A stretch of DNA of 64,000 nucleotides from Paenibacillus bouchesdurhonensis (GCF_900155685.1 NZ_LT732548.1:2535466-2599465), one strand, 5' to 3'. Numbered from the stretch's first letter, positions 25,028 to 34,143 are shown. Notes: generated from the sequence alone by a model not told the origin. Made by a program: numbers and translations.

Positions 25028-25696
25028 ATGAGCAGTACAGCGGTAAAAATTTGTGGACTTCAATCCGTTGAAGTGCTAAAATCTATGGTACACTTACCTA
25101 TAGATTATATTGGCTTTGTGTTCGCCAAGAGCAAGCGTCAGGTAAGCGGGGCTCAGGCTGCTGAACTAATTCCTATACTTCAGGAATGGATAGCGGGAAC
25201 CGCTCCAGCAAGCGTGGGCGTGTTCGTTAATCCGACTCTACCGGAGCTTTCGCGAATTTTAGCGGAGGCTCCTCTCGATATAATACAGCTGCATGGTTTG
25301 GAAACGCCTGAGTTTTGCCGAGAGGTGAAGCAGGCGTTCGGGATGAAGATTTTTAAGGCTTTGTCAGTTAAAGAAGATGGCTCGATTCATCACGAACGTC
25401 CGTTGGCCGGATATGAAGGCGTAATTGACGGTCTGCTATTGGACACGTACGATCCGTTATATGGCGGAGGCTCAGGCAAGACCTTTGCTTGGGAACGAGC
25501 GGAGCCCTACAAGGCATGGGCGAAGCAGCATAAGATAGAGTTCCTTGCTGCAGGCGGTCTTCATCCCGGTAATGTGGAGGAACTGATTAGTTGCCTCTCG
25601 CCGGATGGGGTAGACGTATCCAGCGGTGTAGAGACGGACGGAGTAAAGGATATTACTAAAGTAAGAGCATTCGTGGAGAGGGTGAAAGGGAAATGA
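25028..25696 (+). CDS. trpF: Phosphoribosylanthranilate isomerase
   Basis: Amadori rearrangement step of tryptophan synthesis. The 222-residue TIM-barrel protein has [11 protein letters not shown] with the catalytic Cys, [41 protein letters not shown] with the general acid Asp, and the phosphate-binding [13 protein letters not shown] 25028 follows GAAGGGAG and a short spacer after trpC. Overlaps trpB by 4 bp. Confidence 0.96.
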   Translation: MSSTAVKICGLQSVEVLKSMVHLPIDYIGFVFAKSKRQVSGAQAAELIPILQEWIAGTAPASVGVFVNPTLPELSRILAEAPLDIIQLHGLETPEFCREVKQAFGMKIFKALSVKEDGSIHHERPLAGYEGVIDGLLLDTYDPLYGGGSGKTFAWERAEPYKAWAKQHKIEFLAAGGLHPGNVEELISCLSPDGVDVSSGVETDGVKDITKVRAFVERVKGK

Positions 25697-26892
25697 CGCA
25701 AGTACCTGACGAACAGGGGCGATTTGGTCCCTTTGGCGGCCGTTATGTGCCGGAGACATTAATGAACGCGCTCATCGAACTGGAGGAATCATACCGTAAA
25801 TACGAGGATGATCCAGAATTTTTGGAGGATATCCGCTATTTATTGAAGCAATATTCGGGCAGGGAAACTCCGCTCTATTATGCGAAGCGATTGACGGAAC
25901 ATCTGGGCGGAGCCAAGATATATTTGAAGCGCGAGGATTTGAACCATACCGGAGCGCATAAAATCAATAACGCGATCGGGCAAGCCTTGCTGGCCAAGCG
26001 GATGGGCAAGAACAAGGTCATTGCGGAGACCGGCGCCGGACAGCATGGTGTAGCGACTGCAACGGTAGCCGCCTTGCTTGGGCTGGAATGCAAGGTGTTC
26101 ATGGGCGAGGAGGACACGAAGCGCCAGCAGCTTAACGTATTTCGAATGAAACTGCTTGGAGCCGAGGTTGTGCCTGTTATGTCCGGGACGCGCACATTGA
26201 AGGATGCGTGCAACGAAGCGCTTCGCTATTGGGTGAGCAACGTTCAGGACACCTTCTACATTCTTGGGTCAGCGACAGGGCCGCATCCATACCCGATGAT
26301 GGTGCGTAACTTCCAGCGTGTTATCGGCGATGAGACGCGCCGGCAAATCATAGAGGCGGAGGGGCGGCTGCCTGATATGCTCGTTGCTGCGGTCGGCGGG
26401 GGCAGCAATGCGATCGGCATGTTCTATCCTTTCGTAGAGGACACATCCGTTCAACTGATCGGTGTAGAGGCTGCGGGCAGAGGGGTGGATACCGAGTATC
26501 ACGCGGCAACGATGACCAAGGGGACAAAAGGGGTATTCCAAGGATCGATGAGCTATTTGCTTCAGGATGATCACGGGCAAGTGCTGCCGGCGCATTCCAT
26601 TTCGGCGGGACTCGATTATCCCGGCGTCGGGCCCGAGCATTCGTATTTGAAGGATATTAAGCGAGCGAAGTATGTGCCGATTACGGATGCAGAGGCCCTG
26701 GAAGCGCTTGGAATGCTAAGCCGTACGGAAGGCATTATTCCTGCGCTGGAGTCCGCGCATGCCGTGGCACAGGTTACGAAGCTTGCTCCTTCGATGAACA
26801 GGGATGAAATTATCGTCATTTGCCTATCGGGGCGCGGGGATAAAGATGTCGAGTCGATCATGGCTTATACGGAAGGAGCGGAGCACTCATGA
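25693..26892 (+). CDS. trpB: Tryptophan synthase beta chain
   Basis: PLP enzyme condensing indole with serine. The 399-residue protein begins with a family-typical [14 protein letters not shown], has the PLP lysine in [25 protein letters not shown], the phosphate-binding loop [11 protein letters not shown] and a CLSGRGDKD end. ATG 25693 overlaps trpF, and the gene overlaps trpA by 4 bp, as expected for the alpha2beta2 complex. Confidence 0.98.
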   Translation: MTQVPDEQGRFGPFGGRYVPETLMNALIELEESYRKYEDDPEFLEDIRYLLKQYSGRETPLYYAKRLTEHLGGAKIYLKREDLNHTGAHKINNAIGQALLAKRMGKNKVIAETGAGQHGVATATVAALLGLECKVFMGEEDTKRQQLNVFRMKLLGAEVVPVMSGTRTLKDACNEALRYWVSNVQDTFYILGSATGPHPYPMMVRNFQRVIGDETRRQIIEAEGRLPDMLVAAVGGGSNAIGMFYPFVEDTSVQLIGVEAAGRGVDTEYHAATMTKGTKGVFQGSMSYLLQDDHGQVLPAHSISAGLDYPGVGPEHSYLKDIKRAKYVPITDAEALEALGMLSRTEGIIPALESAHAVAQVTKLAPSMNRDEIIVICLSGRGDKDVESIMAYTEGAEHS

Positions 26893-27710
26893 ATGCAGCG
26901 GCATTAAATGAATTGGATTTGACTTTTGAACGGCTTAAAGCCGAGGGAAAAACAGCGCTTATGCCGTTTATCACCGTCGGCGATCCGGATCCAGATACAA
27001 CCGTAGATATTCTCGTGACTCTACAGGACGCCGGTGCTGATATTGTGGAGCTTGGCGTTCCGTATTCTGATCCATTAGCTGACGGCCCCGTCATTCAGCG
27101 TGCTTCCGAGCGGGCCCTTGTGCGCCAAATAACAATCCAGACTTGTCTGGATACCGCGCGCAAGGCTAAGGAGCGCGGTGTGACGATGCCGTTCGTGCTG
27201 TTTACTTACTATAATCCTGCCCTGCAAATCGGGCTTGAGCGATTCTTCGCCATGCTGCAGGAGACGGGGATTAGCGGTCTTATTATTCCTGACCTACCTT
27301 TTGAGGAATCGCCGGAGGTACTTGCGCTTGCTGATGCGGCTAACATTAGGCTCGTTCCGCTTGTCGCTCCAACCTCCAACGACCGGATTGCCCGGATCAT
27401 GTCCTCTGCAAGAGGGTTTATTTACTGCGTCTCGTCCCTTGGCGTTACTGGGGAAAGGACTTCGTTCTATGATGGCGTGGAGCAGTTCATAAATACTGTT
27501 AGAGCCCAAACCGACTTGCCTGTAGCGATCGGCTTCGGAATTTCCAGCAAAGAGCAGGTACGCCGCTTCTCGGAAATTTGTGACGGTGTCGTAATCGGCA
27601 GTGCGATTGTACGTAAAATTGAGGAATCTATTCCTTTATTACAAAATAAAGATACGAAATCACAGGGCTTATTGCAAATCCGTAACTTTGTGGCACAATT
27701 AAAATCATAG
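26889..27710 (+). CDS. trpA: Tryptophan synthase alpha chain
   Basis: TIM-barrel subunit that cleaves indole-3-glycerol phosphate. The 273-residue product has [32 protein letters not shown] with the catalytic Asp, [24 protein letters not shown] and the phosphate loop [10 protein letters not shown]. It is the last trp gene; hisC follows after 24 bp, so the transcript runs on. Confidence 0.97.
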   Translation: MNAAALNELDLTFERLKAEGKTALMPFITVGDPDPDTTVDILVTLQDAGADIVELGVPYSDPLADGPVIQRASERALVRQITIQTCLDTARKAKERGVTMPFVLFTYYNPALQIGLERFFAMLQETGISGLIIPDLPFEESPEVLALADAANIRLVPLVAPTSNDRIARIMSSARGFIYCVSSLGVTGERTSFYDGVEQFINTVRAQTDLPVAIGFGISSKEQVRRFSEICDGVVIGSAIVRKIEESIPLLQNKDTKSQGLLQIRNFVAQLKS

Positions 27711-27734
27711 TCGTTATTGAAGGAGGAGCTTCAG

Positions 27735-28832
27735 ATGCTGCCAAAATCCCGAATAGTCAACCTTCCTGTTTACCAGCCAGGCAAGCCTGCTGAGGAAGTG
27801 AGAAAGGAACTAGGCTTGGAGGAAGTCATTAAACTGGCCTCCAATGAAAACCCATATGGCTGCTCTCCGCGTGCCCGCGCGGCCATTGAAGCAGAATTCA
27901 CCAACATCACGCAATACCCGGACGGCAGCGCGGCGGAACTAACAGAAATGCTTGCCGAGCATTTGGGTGTGAAGCGGGAACAAATTATTTTTGGCTGCGG
28001 CTCAGATGAAGTTATCGCGTTGATCTGCCGGGCGTTTTTGCTGCCTGGGGACGAAACGGTTATGGCTGACCAGACCTTTTCGGTCTACGATACGAATTCG
28101 CAGATCGAAGGAGCGGCCGTTATTGAAGTCCCGCTGCAGGACGGGACGCATGATTTAGAGGGGATGCTTGCTAAAGTCGGAGAGAAGACAAAGATTGTCT
28201 GGATTTGCAATCCAAACAACCCGACGGGTACTATCGTTTCAGATGATGCTTTGAGATCTTTCCTTGACCGCGTTCCAGATCATGTTCTCGTTGTACTTGA
28301 TGAGGCTTATGCGGAATACGTCACCGACGATTCTTATCCAAACGGAATCAGTCTGCTAAGCAAGTATCCTAACGTCATTGTACTGCGTACGTTCTCCAAA
28401 ATTTATGGGCTTGCTTCCTTGCGGATTGGTTATGGTGTTGGACTGCCGGAGGTTATTCAGTTAATTAATCGGGTACGAGAACCGTTTAATACTTCCCGCT
28501 TCGGTCAAGCGGCTGCCAAGGCCTCGATTGCTGATCAAGAGTTCGTACAGGAGTGCCGCGAGAAGAACGCCGAAGGCATTCAATTTTTAAGCGCAGAGTT
28601 CGATCGTCTTGGCTTGGCTTATTTTCCAGCGCATGGCAACTTCATGATGGTTAAGGTTAATAAGCCGGGCGGGGAAGTGTTCCAGGCGATCATGAAGCTT
28701 GGCATTATCGTTCGTTCCGGTTTTGGCAAGTACCCGGACTATATCCGTGTGACTGTAGGAAGCAAAGAACAGAATGCGAAGTTTATCGCTGCTTTAGAGC
28801 AAGTATTGAACAAAGATCAAGTCCAAGTCTAG
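27735..28832 (+). CDS. hisC: Histidinol-phosphate / aromatic aminotransferase
   Basis: PLP aminotransferase of fold type I serving histidine synthesis and, in bacilli, phenylalanine and tyrosine synthesis. About 365 residues with KLASNENPYGCSP, the NPNNPTGT motif, VVLDEAYAEYV and the PLP-lysine segment TFSKIYGLASLRIGYG. ATG 27735 follows AAGGAGGA; an upstream TTG at 27717 is not needed. Its place between trpA and tyrA is as in B. subtilis and fits the dual role. Confidence 0.95.
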   Translation: MLPKSRIVNLPVYQPGKPAEEVRKELGLEEVIKLASNENPYGCSPRARAAIEAEFTNITQYPDGSAAELTEMLAEHLGVKREQIIFGCGSDEVIALICRAFLLPGDETVMADQTFSVYDTNSQIEGAAVIEVPLQDGTHDLEGMLAKVGEKTKIVWICNPNNPTGTIVSDDALRSFLDRVPDHVLVVLDEAYAEYVTDDSYPNGISLLSKYPNVIVLRTFSKIYGLASLRIGYGVGLPEVIQLINRVREPFNTSRFGQAAAKASIADQEFVQECREKNAEGIQFLSAEFDRLGLAYFPAHGNFMMVKVNKPGGEVFQAIMKLGIIVRSGFGKYPDYIRVTVGSKEQNAKFIAALEQVLNKDQVQV

Positions 28833-28885
28833 CTTGGAACAAAAGTGTGTTGTAAATCCAAATCGTAGAAATCGAGTGAGAATTC

Positions 28886-29986
28886 ATGTCAATCAAAGTA
28901 GCTATTTTCGGAGTAGGATTGATCGGCGGCTCACTGGCGCTTTGCCTGAAGGGCAAGCCCGGCATAACTGTTGTCGGGCATAGCCATCGCCGGGAGTCTC
29001 AACAAAGAATTATGGAGCGCGGCGTCGTAGACGCCGTGACCTTATCTATGGAAGAAGCGGCGTCAGACGCCGACTTCATTTTTTTGTGTGTGCCAGTAGG
29101 AAAGCTAGAGCCGTATTTGCATAAGCTGAGCGAGCTGCCGCTGAAAGAAGGATGTATTATTACGGATGTAGGCAGCACGAAAGCCTCGGTAGCTGCTTGT
29201 GCGGCAACGTTCAACCGTTCGGGGGTTCATTTCATCGGCGGCCATCCGATGGCCGGATCGGAGCGCTCTGGGGTGGAGGCGGCCTCTTCGCTGCTATTTG
29301 AAAATGCGTATTATGTGTTGACACCTTCAGAGGATGTCCCAGAGGAGTCCTATGAGCAACTGGAGAAGCTCCTATCGCATACGAAAGCGCAGATCGTCCG
29401 GGTGGATCCGGTGCTGCATGATGAAATTGTCGGTGCGATCAGCCATTTGCCGCATATTATTGCGGTAGCTCTTGTGAATCAAATTCGCGGTTACAACGAT
29501 GCAGACGCCAATAGCTTGTATCGCAGGCTGGCCGCTGGCGGGTTTCGGGATATCACGCGGATCGCTTCAAGTGATCCCGTTATATGGCGCGACATTCTCC
29601 TCAGCAATCGGAAGATTCTGCTTACTTTGCTGAAAGATTGGAACTATGAAATCGAGGGCTTCATTCAATTGCTGGAATCGCAAGATGGAGAGGGCATTGA
29701 GGCAGCGTTCAAAACCGCCAACCAATTCCGCAGCGAGCTGCCGGAGCGGCGCAAAGGCGCGATTACTTCGCTGTATGATATTTATATCGACGTCCCGGAT
29801 CACCCTGGTATTATCGGACAGATTGCAACGCTGCTCGGCGATCAGCACATTAACCTCAGCAATATGCAAATTATTGAGAGCCGTGAGGACGTACCTGGGG
29901 TCATGCGCTTGTCATTTCGCCAGGAGCCGGAGATGGAGCGGGCGAAGCAGCTGCTGCAATCTTTGAATTATAAAGTGTATGTTTAA
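28886..29986 (+). CDS. tyrA: Prephenate dehydrogenase with C-terminal ACT domain
   Basis: NAD-dependent oxidative decarboxylation of prephenate to 4-hydroxyphenylpyruvate. The 366-residue protein has the Rossmann start VAIFGVGLIGGSLALCLKG, a HFIGGHPMAGSERSGVEAA motif, a SHLPHIIAVALVNQI segment and, from about residue 295, an ACT domain (YDIYIDVPDHPGIIGQIATLL), probably for tyrosine feedback. ATG 28886. In B. subtilis the EPSP synthase gene follows tyrA; here it does not. Confidence 0.95.
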   Translation: MSIKVAIFGVGLIGGSLALCLKGKPGITVVGHSHRRESQQRIMERGVVDAVTLSMEEAASDADFIFLCVPVGKLEPYLHKLSELPLKEGCIITDVGSTKASVAACAATFNRSGVHFIGGHPMAGSERSGVEAASSLLFENAYYVLTPSEDVPEESYEQLEKLLSHTKAQIVRVDPVLHDEIVGAISHLPHIIAVALVNQIRGYNDADANSLYRRLAAGGFRDITRIASSDPVIWRDILLSNRKILLTLLKDWNYEIEGFIQLLESQDGEGIEAAFKTANQFRSELPERRKGAITSLYDIYIDVPDHPGIIGQIATLLGDQHINLSNMQIIESREDVPGVMRLSFRQEPEMERAKQLLQSLNYKVYV

Positions 29987-29991
29987 GCGGC

Positions 29992-30010
29992 GAAGGTGCT
30001 CGGCACCTTC
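29992..30010 (+). terminator. Hairpin after tyrA, possible weak terminator
   Basis: Perfect GAAGGTGC / GCACCTTC repeat (29992-29999, 30003-30010) directly after the tyrA stop. There is no T run, so it may be a 3' stabilising structure and not an efficient terminator. Confidence 0.5.
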
Positions 30011-30022
30011 TGCTAAATGTAA

Positions 30023-30037
30023 ATGTAAGCGATTTTA
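30023..30037 (+). promoter_or_regulatory. Candidate cre (CcpA) site upstream of the sRNA promoter
   Basis: The 15-mer ATGTAAGCGATTTTA matches the cre pattern WTGNAARCGNWWWCA at 14 of 15 positions (T for C at position 14). Its centre lies about 53 bp before the predicted start, the distance seen at CcpA-activated genes such as B. subtilis ackA and pta. Confidence 0.55.
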
Positions 30038-30046
30038 AAAATAGTG

Positions 30047-30076
30047 TTGACAGAATGAAAACGTATACAATATAAT
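30047..30076 (+). promoter_or_regulatory. Consensus sigma-A promoter of the orphan small RNA
   Basis: Both hexamers are perfect: TTGACA (30047-30052) and TATAAT (30071-30076), with 18 bp between. It is the best sigma-A match I found in the window. Confidence 0.85.
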
Positions 30077-30082
30077 AGAACT

Positions 30083-30167
30083 ACAGTATGGTTTCTCTCC
30101 ACTCCTATCCAATAACTGTTGCTCTAAATTGAGCAGTGACCACTTTGCGAAGTGGTCTTTTTTTTTT
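30083..30167 (+). ncRNA. Candidate orphan small RNA, about 85 nt, with C-rich loop
   Basis: A unit with a consensus promoter, about 85 nt of non-coding sequence and a strong terminator, and no gene of convincing kind inside. The 5' part can form a hairpin (CAGT/ACTG and TGG/CCA pairs) whose 17-nt loop is CT-rich and includes TCTCTCC and CACTCCT, complementary to Shine-Dalgarno sequences. A second small hairpin GCTC/GAGC follows, then the terminator. C-rich loops of this type are known in Firmicute regulators such as RsaE/RoxS and FsrA; I do not recognise this one. A 14-codon frame starting at ATG 30088 exists but has no ribosome site. Confidence 0.6.
30138..30167 (+). terminator. Intrinsic terminator of the small RNA
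   Basis: Perfect 8-bp stem GACCACTT / AAGTGGTC (30138-30145, 30150-30157), TGCG loop, ten consecutive T residues. Confidence 0.95.
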
Positions 30168-30252
30168 GCTTTCTGAATTGAATAGAAAATTTATGCAACC
30201 TTATGCCGGCGGCTTGCGTCTAGTCATTAGAAGTAGGCTACATAGCTTTTAT

Positions 30253-30280
30253 TTTTCAAATCAAAATTCTATGGTATAAT
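30253..30280 (+). promoter_or_regulatory. Promoter of the ECF sigma factor operon
   Basis: Extended -10 TGGTATAAT (30272-30280) with a weak TTTTCA (30253-30258) at 16 bp. The untranslated leader to the start codon is about 150 nt and has no structure I can name. No clear ECF autoregulatory -35 (AAC motif) is visible. Confidence 0.5.
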
Positions 30281-30435
30281 ATTCAAGGAATGTATGACTG
30301 CCTGTAGTACAGAAATAATTTGGTTTTTAAAATATTTTGTTTAGAAACCGCAACTTTTTGGATCCTGTTCGGTAATAAAGAGGAGAGAGTCGAACGGGAA
30401 GAAGCACATGGATGGGCGAGGAGGATCGCACTCAA

Positions 30436-31029
30436 ATGACGGATTCCCAAATGATTCGTGAAATTAAGGAAGGCAATACGGAGCTGTATTCGGAATTAAT
30501 GCGAAGATATCAACGTAAAATTTTGGCCTTCATCTACCACATGTTAAAGAGTGCTCATTTAGAGCTGATGGCAGAAGATTTATGCTCGGAAACGTTCTAT
30601 AAAGCATTTCGGAGTTTGCACTCCTTCCGTGAAGTGGATGCATCATTTTCAACATGGCTGTATACGATCGCTAGGAATACCGTGCTTAGCGAGCTCCGCA
30701 AGCAGCGCGCTGGAAGCGTTCCGCTGGAAGAAAGCGGCGTTGTGCCGGTAGCGCCAAGCGAGCTTGTGCCAGAGCAAGCGATACTAAGAAGCGAGAAAGT
30801 TGGAATGGTGCGCGAAGCGATTAACAACCTTCCGGAAAAGCAAAGGTCGGCGTTAATTCTCCGCGAGTACGACCAATTGGACTATCAAGAGATCGCGAAC
30901 GTGCTAGGACAAAGTGTGAGCGCGGTGAAATCCTTGTTGTTCCGTGCACGCAGCAGCGTGAAAAGTCAGCTTGAACCCTACTTTTATGAACAGATTTACG
31001 AGCCGTATGAAGGGATGAAAAGCAGATGA
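30436..31029 (+). CDS. ECF-type RNA polymerase sigma factor (SigW-like)
   Basis: A two-domain extracytoplasmic-function sigma factor of about 197 residues. Region 2 (EDLCSETFYKAFRSLHSFREV, cited as EDLCSETFYKAF and the downstream FSTWLYTIARN) and region 4 (LPEKQRSALILREYDQLDYQEIA, cited as LPEKQRSALIL and DYQEIANVLG, then SAVKSLLFRAR) are clear. I place the start at ATG 30436, 11 bp after a perfect GAGGAGG; ATG 30412 with a weak site would add eight residues. The gene overlaps its anti-sigma gene by 4 bp (ATGA). The stimulus is not known. Confidence 0.9.
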   Translation: MTDSQMIREIKEGNTELYSELMRRYQRKILAFIYHMLKSAHLELMAEDLCSETFYKAFRSLHSFREVDASFSTWLYTIARNTVLSELRKQRAGSVPLEESGVVPVAPSELVPEQAILRSEKVGMVREAINNLPEKQRSALILREYDQLDYQEIANVLGQSVSAVKSLLFRARSSVKSQLEPYFYEQIYEPYEGMKSR

Positions 31030-31628
31030 ATTGTAGAGAGGCCCAAGAGCTGTTCGGCTTAATGCCCGACTTACCGGACAATCACCCCCAGCGTAAAATG
31101 CTGGAGTGGCATGTTTTGGGCTGCGAATACTGTGCAGCTGAATATTCTGCGTGGCAGGAAAGTATGGAAATGATCCATGAACTGCCAGCGGAGGTGTCAG
31201 CTGAGGAAGCCGAGCGAATTAACCGCATAGTTATGGATCGAATCTATGCGGAATCTCCTTGGCTCGCGCCTGGCGGTGAGCATAGCAGAGTGACCAATCG
31301 CCTTAGAAAACGTGTGTCGATATGGTCAGCCTGTTTTTTGGCAGTATTCTTGTGCAGCTTTCTCGTTTTTATCATTGGCGGGTATGGCCAGAACAATCAA
31401 TCAATCAAGCCAGCAACAGGCGTTTTGCAGCCTGCAGTGGTGACGGCGGATCGGAGCAACGCTTCCGAGTTGCCTATATTTGACCTGTCGAGCGTATCAA
31501 GAGGAATTGTTGAGCCATTTGTTGTGCAAATGGGCCCTGCATATCCACAGTACTGGATGATTTTATCGATGGCTGGAATGGTGCTGGCGTTGATCTCTTT
31601 CAAGGGCATACGCCGGGTAAGAAGATAA
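31026..31628 (+). CDS. Membrane anti-sigma factor with zinc-binding HxxxCxxC motif
   Basis: A 200-residue protein with a cytosolic N-terminal ZAS-type domain: His29, Cys33 and Cys36 form H-x3-C-x2-C. A transmembrane span runs about 98-117 and a second hydrophobic stretch about 175-193, giving an outer loop of some 55 residues. It should hold the preceding sigma factor until a signal releases it. Translationally coupled to the sigma gene. The loop has no recognised sensor domain. Confidence 0.88.
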   Translation: MNCREAQELFGLMPDLPDNHPQRKMLEWHVLGCEYCAAEYSAWQESMEMIHELPAEVSAEEAERINRIVMDRIYAESPWLAPGGEHSRVTNRLRKRVSIWSACFLAVFLCSFLVFIIGGYGQNNQSIKPATGVLQPAVVTADRSNASELPIFDLSSVSRGIVEPFVVQMGPAYPQYWMILSMAGMVLALISFKGIRRVRR

Positions 31629-31648
31629 TTGAAATAGCAATCCCCAGC

Positions 31649-31685
31649 GCTTCTTCACCTCTATCGGGAAGGAGCGTTTGTTTTA
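31649..31685 (+). terminator. Intrinsic terminator after the sigma/anti-sigma pair
   Basis: Nine-bp stem CGCTTCTTC (31649-31657) with GAAGGAGCG (31669-31677), one G-T pair, then TTTGTTTT. Confidence 0.85.
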
Positions 31686-31746
31686 AAAAAAATGAACCAA
31701 CCATATATATTGCCCATCAACATAGCAAACTAGGCGGAGGTACTAC

Positions 31747-32349
31747 ATGATTGTCGGATTAATTCGTCATGGACTAACAGATTGGAACGCGGCAGGCAAA
31801 ATTCAAGGACAGAGTGATATACCGCTCAACGATGAGGGGCGGAAGCAAGCTGTCAGGCTAGCGGAAAGGCTTAAATACGAAAGTGATACGCAGCCTTGGG
31901 ATTTTATCATTACTAGCGGTTTATCGCGCGCTCAGGAAACGGGGTTGATCATTGCCGATATATTGGGCATCCCAGTATATGATCCCGATTCGAGATTAAT
32001 GGAGCGGGCATTCGGTCAAATCGAAGGCTTAACCTCTGAGGAGCGGGAATCGTTATGGGGCAAAGATTGGAACACGCTTGATCTTGGTCAAGAGAAGGAC
32101 GAGGATATTCGCAAGCGTGCCCTTGAATTTATGGAAGAGCTGAATGGGCGCTATCCTGATAAGCATATTCTTGTTGTATCTCACGGCGCGCTGCTGGCTC
32201 AACTTTATATCGCCTTGTATGACAACAAATACACGGAGCGGATCGGCAACCTGTCGCTGACAATCGTGGAGAAGAAGGAACGGGATTGGAATTTGCTGCT
32301 GTATAATTGTACTCGGCATTTAGAGGGAAATTTGAAAGGAACGAAATAA
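31747..32349 (+). CDS. Histidine phosphatase family protein (phosphoglycerate mutase-like)
   Basis: A 200-residue soluble phosphatase of the dPGM/PhoE/CobC superfamily. The catalytic RHG motif is in GLIRHGLTDWNAAGKIQGQSD, the second Arg/His set in SGLSRAQET, the acid in ERAFGQIEG, and the second histidine in VVSHGALLA. Substrate is not predictable; a broad-specificity sugar-phosphate or alpha-ribazole phosphatase is possible. ATG 31747 follows GGCGGAGG. It is monocistronic between two terminators. Confidence 0.88.
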   Translation: MIVGLIRHGLTDWNAAGKIQGQSDIPLNDEGRKQAVRLAERLKYESDTQPWDFIITSGLSRAQETGLIIADILGIPVYDPDSRLMERAFGQIEGLTSEERESLWGKDWNTLDLGQEKDEDIRKRALEFMEELNGRYPDKHILVVSHGALLAQLYIALYDNKYTERIGNLSLTIVEKKERDWNLLLYNCTRHLEGNLKGTK

Positions 32350-32378
32350 TCCGGCAGACCAGCCGGGTTATTTTTTTT
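32348..32378 (+). terminator. Intrinsic terminator after histidine phosphatase gene
   Basis: Stem AATCCGGC / GCCGGGTT (32348-32355, 32362-32369) with a 6-nt loop and eight T at 32371-32378. The left arm overlaps the stop codon. Confidence 0.92.
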
Positions 32379-32443
32379 GCGAATTTCGGAATAAAAGCTG
32401 CAAATATTCCCATAATGGTAGTAAAACAGCGAGGCGGTAAAAT

Positions 32444-33532
32444 ATGAACTTGGCGGAAATGCTCACTTTTGCCGATATCGGACAGCTTAGTAGAATAGCG
32501 GATCATTACCAATGCGAATGCAACGGAAATTCCAAGCGCGATTTGATACAGTCGATCCTTCAAACGATTGGGCGAAGAGAGTTTATAGAACAACATATCG
32601 ATCAATTAAGCCTGGAAGACTTACGCTTTCTGAATATGCTGCTCTTCGACGGTAGACGCCAGTTCAGTTTGGAAGAATTAATCGCCTGTGCTCAGCAGTC
32701 GCGTTTCACCCAGGACGCAAAAGACCGCGAGAGCCCCAGGGATGTCATCACTAGATTCAGGCAGCGAGGATGGCTGTTTAACGGTTCAACGGCAAGGACG
32801 ATGTACCTGTTCGAGGTTCCCGAGGATTTGAAACGGCGCTTCAAAGAGACGCTGGAGACCCGCTTTAAATCGTCGATCAAAAAAGCGGACACGGAGCCTA
32901 CAGTCTACAGGGAGGAGTACGACCTGCTCCCAAAGGATTTAACAGAGCTGCTCGGTTATGTGAATCATCATGACATTCCCTTGAATGCGGAAGGTGTCAT
33001 GTATCGCAGAAACCAAATGCAGCTTATGGAGAAGCTTCATGTTGCCGAACCGCTGGTAGGGAGAGGCTGGAGGTTTGGTTATGGACGCAGGTTCAAGGAT
33101 TATCCGAGCCGCCTTGCGTTATTGTACGACTACGCTTATCACATGAGGTGGATTCGCGAGGAAGGTGGATTATTGGTTTTGACCGCTAACGGAAGCGAGT
33201 ATCTTGCGGAGAATAAACATGAACCGATGATACAGTTTGTTAGCTTTTGGTTAAGACTTTATAAAGGGCCTATCCCTAACTTGCTATCTCTGATGTATTG
33301 GATAGAGCGTTGTTCCGCCGAATGGGTGACAGTAGCTTCGCTGTTCGAGAGAATGGAGCTATTGATCAAACCGTTTTTCTACGATACTCCGGAGTCGATT
33401 TTTGAAGAACGCATTTTGCGGATGATGCTGCATCTGGGAATGCTGCGGATCGGTGAAGACGATTCGCGCGAAAGATTTGTACAGACGACGCCCTTCGGGA
33501 AACACTGTGTTCAGCAGCTTCAAAAACGTTGA
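32444..33532 (+). CDS. Unrecognised 362-residue protein, possibly with winged-helix segments
   Basis: I cannot name this protein. It is soluble, basic and helical. The N-terminal 60 residues (MLTFADIGQLSRIADHY ... SKRDLIQSIL) recall the SAP-like or helicase-associated helical hairpin that reads an 'L-x-IA-xx' pattern, and two later stretches (DVITRFRQRGWLFNGS and RILRMMLHLGMLRIGE) have winged-helix character. A helicase-associated or DNA-binding role is a guess. ATG 32444 follows GCGAGGCGG. It lies alone between a terminator and the gamma-carbonic anhydrase gene, with no equivalent in the B. subtilis order I remember. Confidence 0.6.
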   Translation: MNLAEMLTFADIGQLSRIADHYQCECNGNSKRDLIQSILQTIGRREFIEQHIDQLSLEDLRFLNMLLFDGRRQFSLEELIACAQQSRFTQDAKDRESPRDVITRFRQRGWLFNGSTARTMYLFEVPEDLKRRFKETLETRFKSSIKKADTEPTVYREEYDLLPKDLTELLGYVNHHDIPLNAEGVMYRRNQMQLMEKLHVAEPLVGRGWRFGYGRRFKDYPSRLALLYDYAYHMRWIREEGGLLVLTANGSEYLAENKHEPMIQFVSFWLRLYKGPIPNLLSLMYWIERCSAEWVTVASLFERMELLIKPFFYDTPESIFEERILRMMLHLGMLRIGEDDSRERFVQTTPFGKHCVQQLQKR

Positions 33533-33624
33533 GTTCTCATGAAGAATAGGCTTCCTTACATCATTGACAACGGCAAATCGTACTGTTACAATCACTCCCA
33601 ATCAATTGCGGAGGAGTGGCTATC

Positions 33625-34128
33625 ATGTTACTGGAATACGGTGGAAAACGACCTGTTGTGGACGCTTCAGTATTTGTCGCAGAGGGTGCAAAGCTTATCG
33701 GTGACATAACCATGGGTAAGGATAGTAGTGTTTGGTTTAACGCTGTACTTAGAGGAGATTTAGCGGAGATCGTCATTGGCGAGAGAACCAATCTTCAAGA
33801 TGGGGTTGTTGGCCATGTGAATACCGGCCAGCCCTTGATCGTTGGAGATAATGTCTCTGTCGGCCACGCCGCGATTATCCACGGCTGTCATATAGGCAAA
33901 GGCACTTTAATTGGGATGGGGGCTATCATCTTAAACGGAGCTGCTATTGGTGAATATGCTTTAATAGGAGCAGGTTCTTTAGTCACGGAAAACACAGTTA
34001 TCCCCCCATATACGCTTGCTTTGGGTTCACCCGCAAGGGTTGTCCGCGAGCTTACGGAAGCCGATTTGCGGCGGATGAAGCTTACAACCGACAGTTATGT
34101 AGTGAAAGGAAAAGAATACAGGATCTAG
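33625..34128 (+). CDS. Gamma-carbonic anhydrase family protein
   Basis: A 167-residue left-handed beta-helix trimer protein of the YrdA/PaaY/Cam type. The hexapeptide repeats are visible throughout, and the three zinc-type histidines fit VGHVN, VGHAAIIHG and HIGKG; the Arg and Asp of the conserved RGD in LRGDLAEI are also present. Carbonic anhydrase activity varies in this family, so catalysis is not certain. ATG 33625 sits 8 bp after GGAGGAG; GTG 33616 overlaps that site and is less likely. Confidence 0.85.
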   Translation: MLLEYGGKRPVVDASVFVAEGAKLIGDITMGKDSSVWFNAVLRGDLAEIVIGERTNLQDGVVGHVNTGQPLIVGDNVSVGHAAIIHGCHIGKGTLIGMGAIILNGAAIGEYALIGAGSLVTENTVIPPYTLALGSPARVVRELTEADLRRMKLTTDSYVVKGKEYRI

Positions 34129-34143
34129 TTGGAGGTGCATCCT

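Noticed and set aside
30088-30132. 14-codon frame inside the small RNA candidate, considered as an amino-acid leader peptide
   Set aside because: No ribosome site and no run of a regulatory amino acid; the RNA explanation is simpler.
30047-31029. Small RNA unit as the attenuator of the sigma gene
   Set aside because: The terminator is followed by a separate extended -10 promoter and a further leader of about 150 nt, and no antiterminator pairing was found. Kept only as a less likely alternative.
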